A DNA stretch of 64,000 nt from Crocinitomicaceae bacterium (lineage in GTDB: Bacteria; Bacteroidota; Bacteroidia; Flavobacteriales_D; Crocinitomicaceae). A program made the translations under genes and the position numbers. Within the stretch, counting starts at the first letter, position 1. The number at the start of each line of letters is the position of its first letter. Below the pieces are notes generated by a model that saw only the letters and a list, made by a program, of their open reading frames with translations, was not told the origin of the DNA and searched no databases. The stretch lies in assembly GCA_028689775.1 (NCBI GenBank), contig JAQVCM010000002.1, forward strand, positions 186,001 to 250,000, read 5' to 3'. Positions 36,629 through 44,696 of the stretch are shown piece after piece.

Positions 36629-36699
36629 GCGGTACGCGATGCGTACCGCTGGAATATGCTGGGCCTTTAGCCGTGAGGATGATGCTGTCGTTTTTACAG
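36629..36699. repeat. REP-like palindrome 2 and flanking structured block
   Basis: GCGGTACGC-GAT-GCGTACCGC, a perfect 9-bp stem, continues into GTACCGCTGGAATATGC, GGGCCTTTAGCC and then GCTGT...ACAGC. GC content is locally higher than the surroundings. The 17-mer GTACCGCTGGAATATGC is matched at 15 of 17 positions in the intergenic region at 55497-55513. This resembles REP/RAYT-type repeats, inferred from form only. Confidence 0.5.
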
Positions 36700-36835
36700 C
36701 GATGTTTCTATGGATTTCTGTTTGAGCAAATTTTTCAGGATTGTTTTTTAATACAAATCAACTTCATCGCAGTGAAGGGACAACTCATCTCAACACCCAT
36801 TATCCCTTCCAAAATCATCTTAAAAATGTTAATTG

Positions 36836-36872
36836 TTTGACAACTGAAATTATTGACTAAATTGTTGTCAAA
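36836..36872. repeat. Inverted repeat upstream of the rfbB stop
   Basis: TTTGACAAC / GTTGTCAAA, 9-bp arms with a 19-nt spacer, ending 7 bp from the rfbB stop codon. It could act as terminator structure for the GH3-rfbB operon although it lacks a clear U-run. Confidence 0.4.
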
Positions 36873-36878
36873 ATAAGA

Positions 36879-37919
36879 TTATGAATACATCTTTTTATAA
36901 TATTCCTGATACGAACCGCTTGTAATGTCTTTCACCCAATTTTGGTTTTCTAAATACCAATCTACCGTTTTGCTCAAACCTTCTTCAAACTGAATGGACG
37001 GTTTCCAGCCTAATTCTGTTTCCAGTTTGGTGGCATCAATCGCGTAGCGCATGTCGTGACCAGCTCGGTCTTTGATGTAGGTGATTAAAGAAGCGCTTGT
37101 TCCCGGTTCGCGGTTTAGTTTTTCATCCATCAAACGGCATAAAAAGTTCACCAAATCGATGTTGGTCCATTCGTTTAAACCGCCTACGTTGTATGTTTCG
37201 CCCAAAGTTCCGTTGTGGAAAATTGCATCAATCGCCGAGGCGTGATCTTCAACCCAAAGCCAATCTCTGATGTTTTCGCCTTTGCCATAAATTGGAAGCG
37301 CTTGCATGTTCAAAATGTTGTTGATCATCAAGGGAATTAACTTTTCTGGGAAATGGTGACTGCCGTAATTGTTGGAACAATTAGACATCTTGATTGGAAA
37401 ATCATAGGTGTGAAAAAATGCTTTCACGAAGTGATCTGATGATGCTTTTGAAGCTGAATACGGACTTCTTGGATCGTAAGCGGTTGTTTCTTTGAATAAA
37501 TCGGTTTCGTTCAAACTTCCATAAACTTCATCGGTAGAAACGTGGTGAAAAACATGGTCTTTTCCATCTTTCCAGAAGCTTTTGGCAACGGATAATAAAT
37601 TCAAAGTTCCAATTACATTGGTCATCGCAAACTCCAATGGATTTTCGATGCTTCTGTCCACATGAGATTCTGCTGCAAGGTGAATGACGTGTGTAATTTG
37701 ATGTTCTTTAAATGCATTGCTTACGTCTTCAATCGAGCAAATATCTCCTTTTACAAAGGTGTAATTTGCTTTTTCATCGATGTCTTTTAAGTTCGATAAA
37801 TTCCCCGCATAGGTTAATTTATCAAAGTTTACGATTTGATAGTGTGGATATTTATTTACAAAACGTCGAATAACGTGCGAGCCAATAAAGCCTGCTCCAC
37901 CAGTGATTAGTATATTCAT
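36879..37919 (-). CDS. rfbB: dTDP-glucose 4,6-dehydratase
   Basis: Extended SDR enzyme that converts dTDP-glucose to dTDP-4-keto-6-deoxyglucose, the branch point to rhamnose and other deoxysugars. 346 aa. NAD-binding GGAGFIGSH at the N-terminus, HLAAESHVDRSI, STDEVYGSL, and the catalytic YSASKASSDH (Tyr-x-x-x-Lys). GENIRDWLWVEDH and YNVGG complete the family pattern. The ATG overlaps the stop of the GH3 gene by ATGA, so the two are translationally coupled. rfbA, rfbC and rfbD are not adjacent, which is unusual for this gene. Confidence 0.95.
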   Translation of the reverse strand: MNILITGGAGFIGSHVIRRFVNKYPHYQIVNFDKLTYAGNLSNLKDIDEKANYTFVKGDICSIEDVSNAFKEHQITHVIHLAAESHVDRSIENPLEFAMTNVIGTLNLLSVAKSFWKDGKDHVFHHVSTDEVYGSLNETDLFKETTAYDPRSPYSASKASSDHFVKAFFHTYDFPIKMSNCSNNYGSHHFPEKLIPLMINNILNMQALPIYGKGENIRDWLWVEDHASAIDAIFHNGTLGETYNVGGLNEWTNIDLVNFLCRLMDEKLNREPGTSASLITYIKDRAGHDMRYAIDATKLETELGWKPSIQFEEGLSKTVDWYLENQNWVKDITSGSYQEYYKKMYS

Positions 37920-39439
37920 TGTATTTCTTTTTCTTTTAAAAATTGCGCCCATTGTGATGCTTGAAATTCATTCATCACCCGCGGGAATTTATTTTGGGAA
38001 CCGATTTTCCCTAATTTTGCCATGAATTCGTAGAAATAGTTGGTTGGGATCACCTTCACAACTGGGTTTCCTAAATTAAATTTTCTGCAGGTTGCATAGT
38101 CATCATTTAGCAAAGCCAAATTCTTATCTATTTCCTGTAAAACCAAATCTTTGTCTACGTCAGCATCGATGCCAAGTGTCCATTGATGATTTAAATTTAC
38201 TTTGTCTGCAAATACTGCGAATTCTTGAATTTCAACATTCAGATTTTCACAAACCTGAACGATTGCTTCGTTGATGTTATCCATGGAAAGGTGTTCGCCG
38301 GCCAAACTTAAATATTGTTTGATTCTTCCCGTGATTTTGATTTCGCGATTCTCAACATCTGTAAACTGAACCAAATCTCCGATAATGTATCTCCAAAGTC
38401 CCGCATTTGTTGAAATCACAAGTGCGTAATCAACTCCCTTTTCAACCTGATTTAGTGTCAAGGCTTTGTGTTTGTCGATTGGATTACAATTTGAAAAATG
38501 CAGTGCGTCGTAAGGAATAAATTCATAAAAAACACCTGAATCGATGAGTAATTTCATGCCTTCTTTCTCCGTAGAAAGTTGGTATGCAAAATACCCTTCA
38601 CTTGCTAAGTACGTATTTAAACAGTGTAAAGGAGTTTTAGAAACACGCTCTAATCTTTTTAAATAAGGCTGAATAAAAACGCCTCCATGCACATATACTT
38701 TTAGATTTGGCCAAATGTCATGAATGGACTCTAATTCGTATCGTTCAATGATTTTCTCAATCAACATGATGCACCAACTTGGAACTCCCGCAATGATTCC
38801 GATGTCCCAATTGGGAGCTTCTTCAATCATGATTTCCATTTTCTTACTCCAATCCTTGATACGCGTAGTTTTACTGCTCGGTCTAGTAAATGGGGAAACG
38901 ATCCACGTGGTGTGTTTTTTCAAAATCCCACTTAAATCTCCTTCAATGTGATTTTGTATTTTCGTCAATTCTGTTGAGCCACCAACTACCAAGATCGATT
39001 TTTGGAAAAAAGAAGGAGGTAAGTCTAAGCTCAACAAAGTGGTCATTTGTTTGATGCTTGTTTTTTGAAAGGAACGAATCATGTCTTGTGTTACAGGAAT
39101 TCGCTTACTTGGCGACCCTGTCGTGCCGGACGAAAGCGCAAAAAACTTCGTGACACCAGGCCATGTATTGTCCTTTATTCCATCAATTGATCGGTGTAAC
39201 CAGTTTTGATAAAACTGTTCATATTCAACGATCGGAACTGACTTTTGAAATGCGCTAATGAAATCATTTTCTTCTAGAACTTTCGTGAATTGATAGTTTA
39301 TACCAAAGTTTGTCTTTTTTGCTTTTTCAATGAGTGAATTCAGCGTACTAATCTGAAAATCAAAAGAAGTTTTGGGGTTAGAATTAATCTTACTCCCAAT
39401 TTCTGTTGTTTTTTTAATGAGTCGTCCAACGATTTGCAT
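37916..39439 (-). CDS. GH3 superfamily acyl-adenylate-forming enzyme
   Basis: A 507-aa protein of the GH3 auxin-responsive-promoter family, whose members adenylate carboxylic acids and link them to amino acids or other amines. Features: KTNFGINYQF, FFALSSGTTGSPSKRIPVT (ATP-binding P-loop-like motif SSGTTG), VHGGVFIQPYLKRL, YLASEGYFAYQ and YALVISTNAGLWRYIIGD with ITGRIKQYLSLAGEH. All are typical of bacterial GH3 proteins, common in Bacteroidota, with unknown substrates. Its stop overlaps the rfbB start, which suggests work in the same pathway. Confidence 0.88.
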   Translation of the reverse strand: MQIVGRLIKKTTEIGSKINSNPKTSFDFQISTLNSLIEKAKKTNFGINYQFTKVLEENDFISAFQKSVPIVEYEQFYQNWLHRSIDGIKDNTWPGVTKFFALSSGTTGSPSKRIPVTQDMIRSFQKTSIKQMTTLLSLDLPPSFFQKSILVVGGSTELTKIQNHIEGDLSGILKKHTTWIVSPFTRPSSKTTRIKDWSKKMEIMIEEAPNWDIGIIAGVPSWCIMLIEKIIERYELESIHDIWPNLKVYVHGGVFIQPYLKRLERVSKTPLHCLNTYLASEGYFAYQLSTEKEGMKLLIDSGVFYEFIPYDALHFSNCNPIDKHKALTLNQVEKGVDYALVISTNAGLWRYIIGDLVQFTDVENREIKITGRIKQYLSLAGEHLSMDNINEAIVQVCENLNVEIQEFAVFADKVNLNHQWTLGIDADVDKDLVLQEIDKNLALLNDDYATCRKFNLGNPVVKVIPTNYFYEFMAKLGKIGSQNKFPRVMNEFQASQWAQFLKEKEIQ

Positions 39440-39646
39440 AGATCTTTACGTTAATTTCTAATAGGTTCTGAATCTGCCGAGGCGAAAAAAACCTGTTCAA
39501 ATATACTTAAAAAATAATAGTTCAAATAAAATGAATGCTGCGAAGATAAGGGATTAGTTTGTCCAATTTCAAGAACCCATTTCTTAATTATCTTAATAAA
39601 TTGAAATTTATACGCTTTAATTCGAAAAAAGTATCATTCTATTGAG

Positions 39647-39654
39647 TAACTTTG
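39647..39654 (+). promoter_or_regulatory. -7 box for the universal stress protein gene
   Basis: TAACTTTG, full match to TAnnTTTG, 34 nt before the ATG. Confidence 0.55.
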
Positions 39655-39688
39655 TTGTGGACTAAAAAAAACTAGAAATTTTGAAACT

Positions 39689-40507
39689 ATGAAAAATAAG
39701 ACATTTATTGTTCCACATGATTTTACGAATGTAGCTGACAATGCATTGAGTCATGCGCTTGCTACTGCTAGTATTGTTGATGCGAAAATTTATTTGTTGC
39801 ACGTTGTAACAAAAGAAAAAGAAATTATTCAAGCGCAGCAAAAATTACAAGATTTAATTACAGCACTAGAAACAACTGTAGAGATTGTACCGATTGTAAG
39901 AATCGGAAGTATTTTTGATGACATCGGAAATTTTGCAGCAGAACATCATGCGGATTTAATCTTTATGGGTACGCACGGTCAACATGGTTGGCAGCATATT
40001 ACTGGAAGTCACGCATTAAAGGTAATCACCCGTTCTTCAGTTCCGTTTGTAGTTGTCCAAGAGAAAACCATTAAACCAACAGGTTACGACGACATCGTTG
40101 TTCCATTGGATTTAGAGAAAGAAACAAAACAAAAACTAGCAAATGTTGCGATAATCGCAAAATACTTCAAATCAAGAGTTCACATCATCACACCAGACGA
40201 AACGGATGAGTTTTTACGCCAACGTGTGAAAGCGAACATCTTGTTTGCCCAGAAGTTTTTTGATGAAAGAGAGATTGAGGTAACCACAACCATTGCTCCA
40301 GCGAGTGGATTTGACAAGGAAATTGTAAAACATGCTGTTCAAATTGATGCAGATTTAATTGCAATCATGAACCTGAATAAAAATAACATCCTTGGCTTGT
40401 TGACTGCTAGTTATGAGCAATACATCATTACCAATGACGCTAAAATACCTACTTTGATTGTAAATCCAGTAGAAAGTCCATACGGAACAAGTTTCATGTT
40501 CCAGTAG
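39689..40507 (+). CDS. Universal stress protein, two UspA domains
   Basis: A 272-aa cytoplasmic tandem UspA protein. Domain 1 starts KTFIVPHDFTNVADNALSHA and contains IFMGTHGQHGWQHITGSHALKVI, the ATP-binding G-x2-G-x9-G-S-type loop. Domain 2 (from ~130) begins DDIVVPLDLEKETKQKL but its C-terminal loop (LIAIMNLNKNNILGLLTASYEQYI) lacks the full glycine pattern, so it may not bind ATP. Monocistronic with promoter and terminator. Role in stress or metabolic switching is inferred from family. Confidence 0.9.
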   Translation: MKNKTFIVPHDFTNVADNALSHALATASIVDAKIYLLHVVTKEKEIIQAQQKLQDLITALETTVEIVPIVRIGSIFDDIGNFAAEHHADLIFMGTHGQHGWQHITGSHALKVITRSSVPFVVVQEKTIKPTGYDDIVVPLDLEKETKQKLANVAIIAKYFKSRVHIITPDETDEFLRQRVKANILFAQKFFDEREIEVTTTIAPASGFDKEIVKHAVQIDADLIAIMNLNKNNILGLLTASYEQYIITNDAKIPTLIVNPVESPYGTSFMFQ

Positions 40508-40526
40508 ATTTAAAAACTTATTTTTG

Positions 40527-40558
40527 AAGGAGGAAGGTGAAAACTTTCCTCCTTTTTT
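40527..40558 (+). terminator. Rho-independent terminator after the universal stress protein gene
   Basis: A 12-bp stem AAGGAGGAAGGT / ACTTTCCTCCTT (one G-T pair) with a GAAA loop and T6 tract. Confidence 0.88.
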
Positions 40559-40575
40559 CGTTAAATTAAAAGATT

Positions 40576-41250
40576 ATGTCATCCCATCACGTTGTTCGAG
40601 ACAAGCAAGAACCGGCTTTGATTATTGCCAATGGAGAAGCTTGTAATCAGAGTTTATTGAATGACTTACTTGAATGGAGTCCATTTGTGGTGGTTCTTGA
40701 CGGGGCAATTCATCGGGTGTTAGATTTGAAAATCAAAGTGGATGTTTTGCTTGGTGATTTTGACCGGAATGAAGTGTCAGAAGAAACCATTCGAGAAAGT
40801 CAGGATGCCATTGAAATTGTGCACACGCCTGATCAAAACAAGACCGATTTAGAAAAGGCAATTGACTTTCTGATTGAACGTGGACATCGCGCAGTCAATG
40901 TTATTTGGGCTACTGGTCGTAGAGCTGATCACACCATTGGAAATATCACCAGCATCGTTCGTTTTAGAAATAAAATCACGATTACCATTCTGGATGATTA
41001 TTCCACCATTTATTTGTTGCCGAAATCGCCTGAAATTTTCCAAAAATGGTATTCCAAAGGAACTCCAATCTCCTTAATACCTTTGGGCGATGTGACAGGA
41101 TTAACAACTGAAAATTTGGTTTATAATCTAAAAAATGATTCGCTCTCCTTGGGATACAAGATCAGCAGTAGCAATGAGGTTGAAAGCGATGGAATTGTGA
41201 AAATAAGTTACGAAGCAGGTGACTTATTGATGATGGAATGTTTGGATTAA
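40576..41250 (+). CDS. thiN: Thiamine pyrophosphokinase
   Basis: Transfers pyrophosphate from ATP to thiamine to make TPP. 224 aa. Motifs: ALIIANGEAC at the N-terminus, VVLDGAIHRVLD, LLGDFDRN (the catalytic GDFDS-like motif), QNKTDLEKAIDF and ATGRRADHTIGNI, which together are diagnostic. No TPP riboswitch is visible upstream. ribE follows 53 bp later, so a small cofactor operon is likely. Confidence 0.92.
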   Translation: MSSHHVVRDKQEPALIIANGEACNQSLLNDLLEWSPFVVVLDGAIHRVLDLKIKVDVLLGDFDRNEVSEETIRESQDAIEIVHTPDQNKTDLEKAIDFLIERGHRAVNVIWATGRRADHTIGNITSIVRFRNKITITILDDYSTIYLLPKSPEIFQKWYSKGTPISLIPLGDVTGLTTENLVYNLKNDSLSLGYKISSSNEVESDGIVKISYEAGDLLMMECLD

Positions 41251-41303
41251 AAGCTACTTAAACTCACTATTTTTAGCGAACTTTGTAAAAAACAAAACGC
41301 ATT

Positions 41304-41882
41304 ATGTTTACAGGTATTATTGAACAATTAGGTCTGGTTGAAGCCATTGAAATGGAAGAAGGAAACATTCATTTTACCATTTCGGCTCCATTTACGAATG
41401 AATTAAAAATTGATCAAAGTGTTGCTCACAATGGAGTTTGTTTGACAGTTGTAGCATTATCAGAAGGAAACTATACCGTTACCGCAATTCAAGAAACCTT
41501 GGATAAAACGAATTTAGGAAACTGGGAAGTTGGCACAAAAGTCAATTTAGAAAGATGCATGCAAATGAATGGAAGGTTGGATGGACATATTGTTCAAGGA
41601 CACGTAGATACGACAGCGAAGTGCATTTCAATTGAGGATCAAAATGGAAGTTGGAAATATACTTTTCAGCACGACCCAGAACAAACTACGGTTGAAAAAG
41701 GTTCGGTTACTGTGAATGGCGTGAGTTTGACGGTTGTTGATTCATTGCAAGATCGTTTTTCAGTTTGCATCATTCCGTTTACGCATGAACACACCAATTT
41801 TCACCAACTGAACGTAAATGATACCGTAAATTTAGAATTTGACATCATTGGTAAATATGTTGCGAAGATGTTGAAAAGGTAG
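41304..41882 (+). CDS. ribE: Riboflavin synthase, alpha subunit
   Basis: Dismutates two 6,7-dimethyl-8-ribityllumazine to riboflavin. 192 aa with the two lumazine-binding repeats: repeat 1 begins MFTGIIEQLGLVEAIE with NGVCLTV, and repeat 2 begins GHIVQGHVDTTAKC with NGVSLTVVD. All normal. Sits after thiN and ends 2 bp before the convergent DUF6089 gene stop. Confidence 0.96.
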   Translation: MFTGIIEQLGLVEAIEMEEGNIHFTISAPFTNELKIDQSVAHNGVCLTVVALSEGNYTVTAIQETLDKTNLGNWEVGTKVNLERCMQMNGRLDGHIVQGHVDTTAKCISIEDQNGSWKYTFQHDPEQTTVEKGSVTVNGVSLTVVDSLQDRFSVCIIPFTHEHTNFHQLNVNDTVNLEFDIIGKYVAKMLKR

Positions 41883-41884
41883 TG

Positions 41885-42709
41885 TTATGCTCCTGGTTGA
41901 GCACATTTTTTTGGACTTCCAATACGAAATGTAAATGTCGCACCGAAAAATGAATACCAATCTTTGGTTCTCGCATTTCCTCTTTTTCCGAAATCAGATT
42001 GATCTAAACTTCTGTTTGCCATTGCAGCAGCAAGCGGTCCATTCGCTTCTTCCAAAGCAACTGAAGGAACATATCGGTTGCCACCAACATCATCCAGGTA
42101 GTCTGTGAATGTCTTGCGGATGGCGTATTCTAGACCAATAGAAACCTTTGGTCCAAGAGAAGCTTTTACACCAAAGCCTAAGGGAATGGTTAATTGAGTT
42201 CTACTGTAATTTCCTTTGGACGACAATTCTGAATTTTGACCTTCCGTTCCCAAAGGTTGAAGCTCGTAGGTTTCTCCATCAAATTCTGCTTTAGGATTCA
42301 TGGTAAAAACTCCAATTTCTGCCAAGAGATACGCTGTAGCAAGGTATCTCGGATGACCAAGTTGAAAAGGAAAATAATTGAATTCCACACCAGTTGCGGC
42401 TTCAAAGATGTTGGAAGAAAAACTCAAATTTCTATTTCTAAGGACTTCATTCTTCGCATTTTCATCAGATCCGCGAACGCTTCCGTATGAAACATTTACG
42501 CGCCACGAAACGCGAGAATTGATGTTGAAGCGATAGAGTAAACTTAAAGCTGGTTGTGTGTTCTTAAAATGATTGTATTGATTTAAATCACCAATGTAAT
42601 AAGAGCCACCAAGCAACACCCCAATTTCGGAACGTGACAAAATGGTTTGTTTTTGTGCAAAACTGATGCTCGCAATCAATGCGAAAAAAATATTGAGGTT
42701 TAATTTCAT
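41885..42709 (-). CDS. DUF6089-family outer-membrane beta-barrel protein
   Basis: A 274-aa exported protein with signal peptide MKLNLNIFFALIASISFAQ. The segment SEIGVLLGGSYYIGDLNQYNHF is characteristic of DUF6089 (PorT-like barrel family of Bacteroidota). Further beta strands with alternating aromatic and charged residues (VSWRVNVSYGSVRG, FEAATGVEFNYFPFQLG) and a C-terminal amphipathic strand (WYSFFGATFTFRIGS) fit a small outer-membrane barrel. Function unknown. Confidence 0.85.
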   Translation of the reverse strand: MKLNLNIFFALIASISFAQKQTILSRSEIGVLLGGSYYIGDLNQYNHFKNTQPALSLLYRFNINSRVSWRVNVSYGSVRGSDENAKNEVLRNRNLSFSSNIFEAATGVEFNYFPFQLGHPRYLATAYLLAEIGVFTMNPKAEFDGETYELQPLGTEGQNSELSSKGNYSRTQLTIPLGFGVKASLGPKVSIGLEYAIRKTFTDYLDDVGGNRYVPSVALEEANGPLAAAMANRSLDQSDFGKRGNARTKDWYSFFGATFTFRIGSPKKCAQPGA

Positions 42710-42769
42710 GTTATTAGATCTCCATTTTCAGAACGGAAAATTACTCAAAAAATTGTGAATGGACTTATT

Positions 42770-42901
42770 AACCTGAGTTCGATTATCCCATCGAATTTAT
42801 ATCGCTGATTATGAGATTATAATTTACTATTCAAAATTCTCATTGTTCAGCTTTCCAATAAATGACATCCTATTTCGTCATTTTAAATAAAAACAGACTG
42901 C
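42770..42901. repeat. MITE-like element, copy B (right end divergent)
   Basis: Begins AACCTGAGTTCGATTATCCC and follows copy A (23594 onward) through about 132 bp with roughly a dozen substitutions, then diverges. The intact right inverted repeat is missing; a weak AATTCGAACCAG at about 42929 may be its decayed form. Confidence 0.65.
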
Positions 42902-43009
42902 TTTCTCTCAGAATCTCATTTCTTTTTAATTCGAACCAGTCTCTTGAGTGAAAGTCGATATCTAGAAATCAGAAGGCTTTAAAGATAAATCGAACAGACA
43001 ACAAAATAC

Positions 43010-43042
43010 TTTGGATTATGTGCGAATTAAATTATACTTTTG
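43010..43042 (+). promoter_or_regulatory. Promoter (-33 TTTG, -7 TACTTTTG)
   Basis: TTTG and TACTTTTG are separated by 21 nt, a near-ideal Bacteroidota promoter, 25 nt before the ATG at 43068. Confidence 0.65.
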
Positions 43043-43067
43043 CAGAAGTAAAACTAATATTACACTT

Positions 43068-44678
43068 ATGAACCACTTAACCAAAGCACTGACGTACTTT
43101 TTGTGTGCAAGTATGTTGATTTTGTCAAGTTGCAAAAAAATGGAATTCGACAAAATAGTAACTGGAGTATGGAACCCAAACCTTGCAGTTCCGCTTGCTC
43201 ATTCTAAATTTGGTATTTACGATATTTTAGCACTAACCGATAGTAGCGATTTAGCCGTTATTGATCCGAATAATGGGTCATTGGCGTTGATTTACGGAGA
43301 AGAAGTATCTTCTTATGAGGCAGAAGCAGTCGTGAAAATTGAAGACGTTACTCAAAACGTAGAAATTGATTTAGCGGCTATGAATGCAGTTCCTGTGCCT
43401 GCTTTTAATGGGACATTGACAACCACAACGAATCAAGTTCTTCTTTTTGATGCCAACGGAGCAGAAATGCACCAAGTGAAAGTGAAGTCCGGATTGCTGA
43501 CGATGAGTATTTCGACGACGTTAGCGCACGACATAAGCCTGGTAATTACGCTTCCTGAATTGAAAAAAAATGGAACGGCAGTAACTAAAACAATTTCTCT
43601 AAATTATACTGGATCTGTTCCGCAAGCAACTACTCAAGTAATTGATTTAACGGACGCTTTAGCAGATTACACGATGAATAATACGAGCTTCAATGAGTTG
43701 GAAGCTTTCATTTCAACAACGGTTACCGGAACGGGACAACCAATTATCGGAACAGAAAATATTTCTATTGATTTTGCATTTACGAACATTCGTTTTAAAA
43801 ATGCTACAGGTTATTTTGGTCAGAAAAATTTGGAAATACCAAGTGACACCATCATGCTGAAATTATTTGAAAATTCAACAAGTGGATATTTTGAGCTGGT
43901 TAATCCAAAAATTAGATTTATTGTAGACAACTCCTTCGGCTTTCCAATACGTGCGAATTTATCCAATTTAAAAACCATCAATTTAGAAAACAATACAGAA
44001 ACTGTTTTGACGGGTTATCCTTCTGTTTTTAACATTGCAAGTCCAACAGCAATGGGGCTTTCAGCTACATCGCAACTTGAATTAAATACCACTAATACGG
44101 CTAATTTATCGACTGTTATTTCTTCTGTTCCGAAAGCATTTGTGATTTCTACAATGGCGCAGTCAAATCCAGCTGGAGCAGTTCCTCCGTTAAATTTCTT
44201 GACAGATTCCAGTACACTAAAATTCCGCACCGAAATTGAATTACCACTAGAAGGTTTTGCGTATGGTTTTGAAATGAAAGACACCATTGATTTCAGCTTC
44301 AACGAAGATGTTTCTCAATTACAATCTGTGATGTTTAGGCTGAATGTTGACAATGGTTTCCCGGTTGAAGTGAAAGCGCAAATTGTATTCTTAGATCAGA
44401 ATAAAATGCCTGTTTTCACGATTTTCAATACGCCAGAAGCATTGGTACAATCGGCTTTGGTGAATAGTGCTGGTCGTGTAAACAAACGTTCAAAGAAAAT
44501 TACGGATATTGGTTTAACCACTCCCCAAATTGCAATGCTCCCGAAAGTAAAGTACATTTTAGTTAATTCAGTAATTGAAACATTAGACGGTACAAAAGGT
44601 CAAGTTATTAAACTATACGATGATTATACGGTCGAATTAAAGTTAGGACTTCAGGTTCAAGTGAAAGTTCAGTTATAA
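43068..44678 (+). CDS. Large hypothetical lipoprotein
   Basis: A 536-aa exported lipoprotein: signal MNHLTKALTYFLCASMLIL with lipobox LSSC (Cys22). The mature part is beta-rich, with motifs such as VWNPNLAVPLAHSKFGIYDIL and many alternating strands, like conserved Bacteroidota lipoproteins of unknown function encoded before a DUF5723 porin-like protein. The start is fixed by the promoter; the longer in-frame ATG at 43011 lies inside the -33 box and is rejected. It is followed 18 bp later by the DUF5723 gene, so both probably form an envelope pair. Confidence 0.8.
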   Translation: MNHLTKALTYFLCASMLILSSCKKMEFDKIVTGVWNPNLAVPLAHSKFGIYDILALTDSSDLAVIDPNNGSLALIYGEEVSSYEAEAVVKIEDVTQNVEIDLAAMNAVPVPAFNGTLTTTTNQVLLFDANGAEMHQVKVKSGLLTMSISTTLAHDISLVITLPELKKNGTAVTKTISLNYTGSVPQATTQVIDLTDALADYTMNNTSFNELEAFISTTVTGTGQPIIGTENISIDFAFTNIRFKNATGYFGQKNLEIPSDTIMLKLFENSTSGYFELVNPKIRFIVDNSFGFPIRANLSNLKTINLENNTETVLTGYPSVFNIASPTAMGLSATSQLELNTTNTANLSTVISSVPKAFVISTMAQSNPAGAVPPLNFLTDSSTLKFRTEIELPLEGFAYGFEMKDTIDFSFNEDVSQLQSVMFRLNVDNGFPVEVKAQIVFLDQNKMPVFTIFNTPEALVQSALVNSAGRVNKRSKKITDIGLTTPQIAMLPKVKYILVNSVIETLDGTKGQVIKLYDDYTVELKLGLQVQVKVQL

Positions 44679-44696
44679 TTACGAAAAATCAAGAAA

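Larger units (their letters stand above)
36361..36878. other. Long intergenic region with palindrome cluster
   Basis: No convincing gene. It contains the carboxylase promoter, then a cluster of palindromes listed separately. An 82-codon frame crosses the palindromes but is best explained as chance. Confidence 0.5.
42710..43067. other. Intergenic region with element copy B and lipoprotein promoter
   Basis: No gene seen. It contains copy B of the inverted-repeat element and, near the right end, a -33/-7 promoter for the next gene. Upstream start codons in the lipoprotein frame fall inside this promoter. Confidence 0.6.

Noticed and set aside
36592..36840. 82-codon frame reading through the palindrome cluster
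   Set aside because: It crosses the palindromes, has no family likeness and shares only the VPLEYA phrase with the frame at 55443, which is explained by the common repeat.
40508..40575. TPP riboswitch before thiN
   Set aside because: The short gap holds only a terminator; none of the conserved THI-box elements is visible.
41251..41303. FMN riboswitch before ribE
   Set aside because: The 53-bp gap is too short and no RFN element is present.
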